Below are positions 62,851-64,000 of a DNA stretch of 64,000 nucleotides, one piece after another. Position numbers and translations under genes: made by a program. The stretch is from Faucicola mancuniensis (GTDB lineage Bacteria; Pseudomonadota; Gammaproteobacteria; Pseudomonadales; Moraxellaceae). The number at the start of each line of letters is the position of its first letter. Position 1 is the stretch's first letter. Under the pieces are notes generated by a model. That model did not search any database, had not been told where the DNA came from, and saw only the letters and a program-made list of their open reading frames with translations. The stretch is from the NCBI RefSeq assembly GCF_046523945.1, contig NZ_CP171363.1:1550001-1614000 (forward strand). The letters run 5' to 3'.

Positions 62851-63444
62851 ATGCGAATTAGAAAACTATTTAAATTTGAAAACGCCCACATCGTGCGAAA
62901 CTGTAGCTCCGACCGTTGTAAATATTCCATTCACGGACACAGCTACCAAGTTGAATTAATCCTTGAAGCCCACCGCCTAGACCACGGACAGATGGTGTAT
63001 GATTTTGGGCTGTTAAAATCGTCTATCAAGGATATTATTGACAGTTTTGACCATGCGATTTGTTTTTGGGATAAAGATGACACCGATTATATTGACGCTT
63101 GCAAAAAATTTAGTCAGCGTTGGATTAGCTTGCCTGTGTCGCCGTCTGCTGAGCAGTTTAGCCGTGTGGTGTTTTTTTGGGTAAGAGAAATTTTAAAACA
63201 AACCCAAATGCAAAATGGCGAAACCGATGTCAAGGTGTATTCGGTCATTGCTCACGAAACGGCAACAGGCTATGCTCAATGTTTTGAAGAAGATGTGTTA
63301 AATGTACAAATGGGCGAGTTAAAATTGGAAGATTTTGCTTTTAGCGAACAAGTCAAAAATGAATGGAGCGACCCAAAAATGTATGATAAATTAATTAATG
63401 GGGAAAAGTTTGTTAATCCAACGGTGAAGTTGCAAGTTAAATGA
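62851..63444 (+). CDS. queD: 6-carboxytetrahydropterin synthase (QueD family)
   Basis: The product has 197 aa from ATG 62851 (MRIRKLFKFENAHIVRNCSSDRCKYSIHGHSYQVEL). Zinc His residues are in FENAHIV and HGHSY; the catalytic Cys is in NCSSDRC, and YDFGLLK plus DHAICFWDKDD follow. The protein is longer than typical QueD (about 120) because of an inserted middle region and a C-terminal extension. It converts dihydroneopterin triphosphate to carboxytetrahydropterin for queuosine or related 7-deazaguanines. Its stop overlaps tsaE (ATGA). Confidence 0.88.
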   Translation: MRIRKLFKFENAHIVRNCSSDRCKYSIHGHSYQVELILEAHRLDHGQMVYDFGLLKSSIKDIIDSFDHAICFWDKDDTDYIDACKKFSQRWISLPVSPSAEQFSRVVFFWVREILKQTQMQNGETDVKVYSVIAHETATGYAQCFEEDVLNVQMGELKLEDFAFSEQVKNEWSDPKMYDKLINGEKFVNPTVKLQVK

Positions 63445-63881
63445 AAAAAATAACCCTAAAATCCGAAACTGACACCCAAGCCCTAGCCAATGAGCTTGCC
63501 AACATGAATCTGACAGGTAGCGTTTGGCTATCGGGCGATTTGGGGGCGGGCAAGACGACTTTGACACGCTATTGGCTACAAGCAATGGGGCATAATGGTG
63601 CGGTGAAAAGTCCCACCTTTACCCTTGTTGAGCCGTATCGCATTACACAGACAGATGGCACAGTTAAGCCTGTGTATCATGCGGATTTGTATCGTTTAAA
63701 CGACCCAGAAGAGTTGGAATTTATTGGGTTTTATGAGTATCAAGATGATCCGAATAGTTTGGTAATTATTGAATGGGCGAGTAGGGCAGAAGGCTATTTG
63801 ACAAAACCAAATGTAACCATTGACATCAAACGCCTTGAAAATGATGATAGACTTGTTGAAATTGTTGAATTAAATGTCTAA
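63441..63881 (+). CDS. tsaE: tRNA threonylcarbamoyladenosine biosynthesis ATPase TsaE
   Basis: The product has 146 aa. The Walker A is SGDLGAGKTTLTRYWLQAMGH; SPTFTLVEPY and HADLYRLNDPEELEFIGF follow, with VIIEWASRAE as the Walker B-like end. TsaE works with TsaB and TsaD to make t6A37 in ANN-reading tRNAs. Its start overlaps queD by 4 bp and its end overlaps mutL by 8 bp. A tsaE-mutL neighbourhood is common in gammaproteobacteria. Confidence 0.95.
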   Translation: MKKITLKSETDTQALANELANMNLTGSVWLSGDLGAGKTTLTRYWLQAMGHNGAVKSPTFTLVEPYRITQTDGTVKPVYHADLYRLNDPEELEFIGFYEYQDDPNSLVIIEWASRAEGYLTKPNVTIDIKRLENDDRLVEIVELNV

Positions 63882-64000
63882 TCGTATCCACAAATTATCG
63901 CCACTTTTAATCAACCAAATCGCCGCTGGCGAAGTCGTTACACGCCCATCATCAGTCGTCAAAGAACTCATAGAAAACGCCATAGACGCACACGCCACCC
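63874..64000 (+). CDS. mutL: DNA mismatch repair protein MutL, N-terminal part (runs off window)
   Basis: 42 codons are visible, from ATG 63874. MSNRIHKLSPLLINQIAAGEVV followed by RPSSVVKELIENAIDAHAT is the GHKL ATPase start of MutL, with the IAAGEVV loop and the catalytic Glu and Asn in KELIENAIDA. It overlaps the tsaE end by 8 bp. Confidence 0.95.
   Translation, partial: MSNRIHKLSPLLINQIAAGEVVTRPSSVVKELIENAIDAHAT

Overview
The window is a stretch of chromosome from a low-GC gammaproteobacterium, most likely a member of the Moraxellaceae (Moraxella or a close relative). The grounds are AT-rich DNA, the gene order dut - algC-type mutase - argB, a copper nitrite reductase with a C-terminal haem c domain, ccoNOQP, a PnuC/NadR salvage pair, and a patA-patB-ape1 peptidoglycan O-acetylation cluster. 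The species call is inference. No tRNA, rRNA or CRISPR array was found.

Layout. 1-2 kb: the 5' end of trpF, a small DUF2892 protein, and a VapBC-type toxin-antitoxin pair whose toxin has a premature stop. 2-8 kb: dut, phosphomannomutase and argB, a Spx/ArsC-like protein and a LolC/E permease. 7.6-10.9 kb: a nitrite-respiration block (sco, nirV, three-domain nirK) with a candidate NsrR operator upstream. 11-13 kb: pnuC and nadR. 13-20 kb: a PspC protein with a candidate Fur box, leuS and ccoNOQP (ccoQ is short and overlaps both neighbours). 20-29 kb: a DUF218 protein, comEC with a degenerate C-terminal hydrolase domain, sppA, a CPBP protease, dusA, a VanY-type carboxypeptidase and miaB. 29-35 kb: a 160-bp Correia-like repeat and a 10-bp tandem array before slt, then mdh, small conserved proteins and rlpA. 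35-48 kb: rodA, an M16 peptidase pair, ftsY, an AbiEii-type nucleotidyltransferase cassette, ogt and the patA-patB-ape1 cluster. 48-60 kb: an orphan solute-binding lipoprotein, a LonB-like protease, a glycine-zipper protein, a TetR regulator, a phospholipase D family lipoprotein, an MFS transporter, pbpG and gdhA. 59.4-60.3 kb: a complete IS5-family element. 60-64 kb: a sensor kinase and LuxR-type regulator, queD, tsaE and the start of mutL.

How the genes work together. Micro-oxic and anaerobic respiration is represented by nirK, a Sco-type copper chaperone and the high-affinity cbb3 oxidase. Cell-wall work is prominent: slt, rlpA, rodA, pbpG, VanY and the O-acetylation cluster. ComEC points to natural transformation.

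The least ordinary signals are non-coding or degenerate. They include two 160-bp repeats with TATAGTG-type ends, one of which contains the stop codon of the mutase gene. A second small inverted-repeat element (ACCTGTATTCA ends) lies in the leader of pbpG, with a half copy before ftsY. A 9.7-copy decamer array sits beside the likely slt promoter. Two toxin-antitoxin modules each carry a visible lesion or substitution, and the IS5 transposase appears to need a -1 frameshift.
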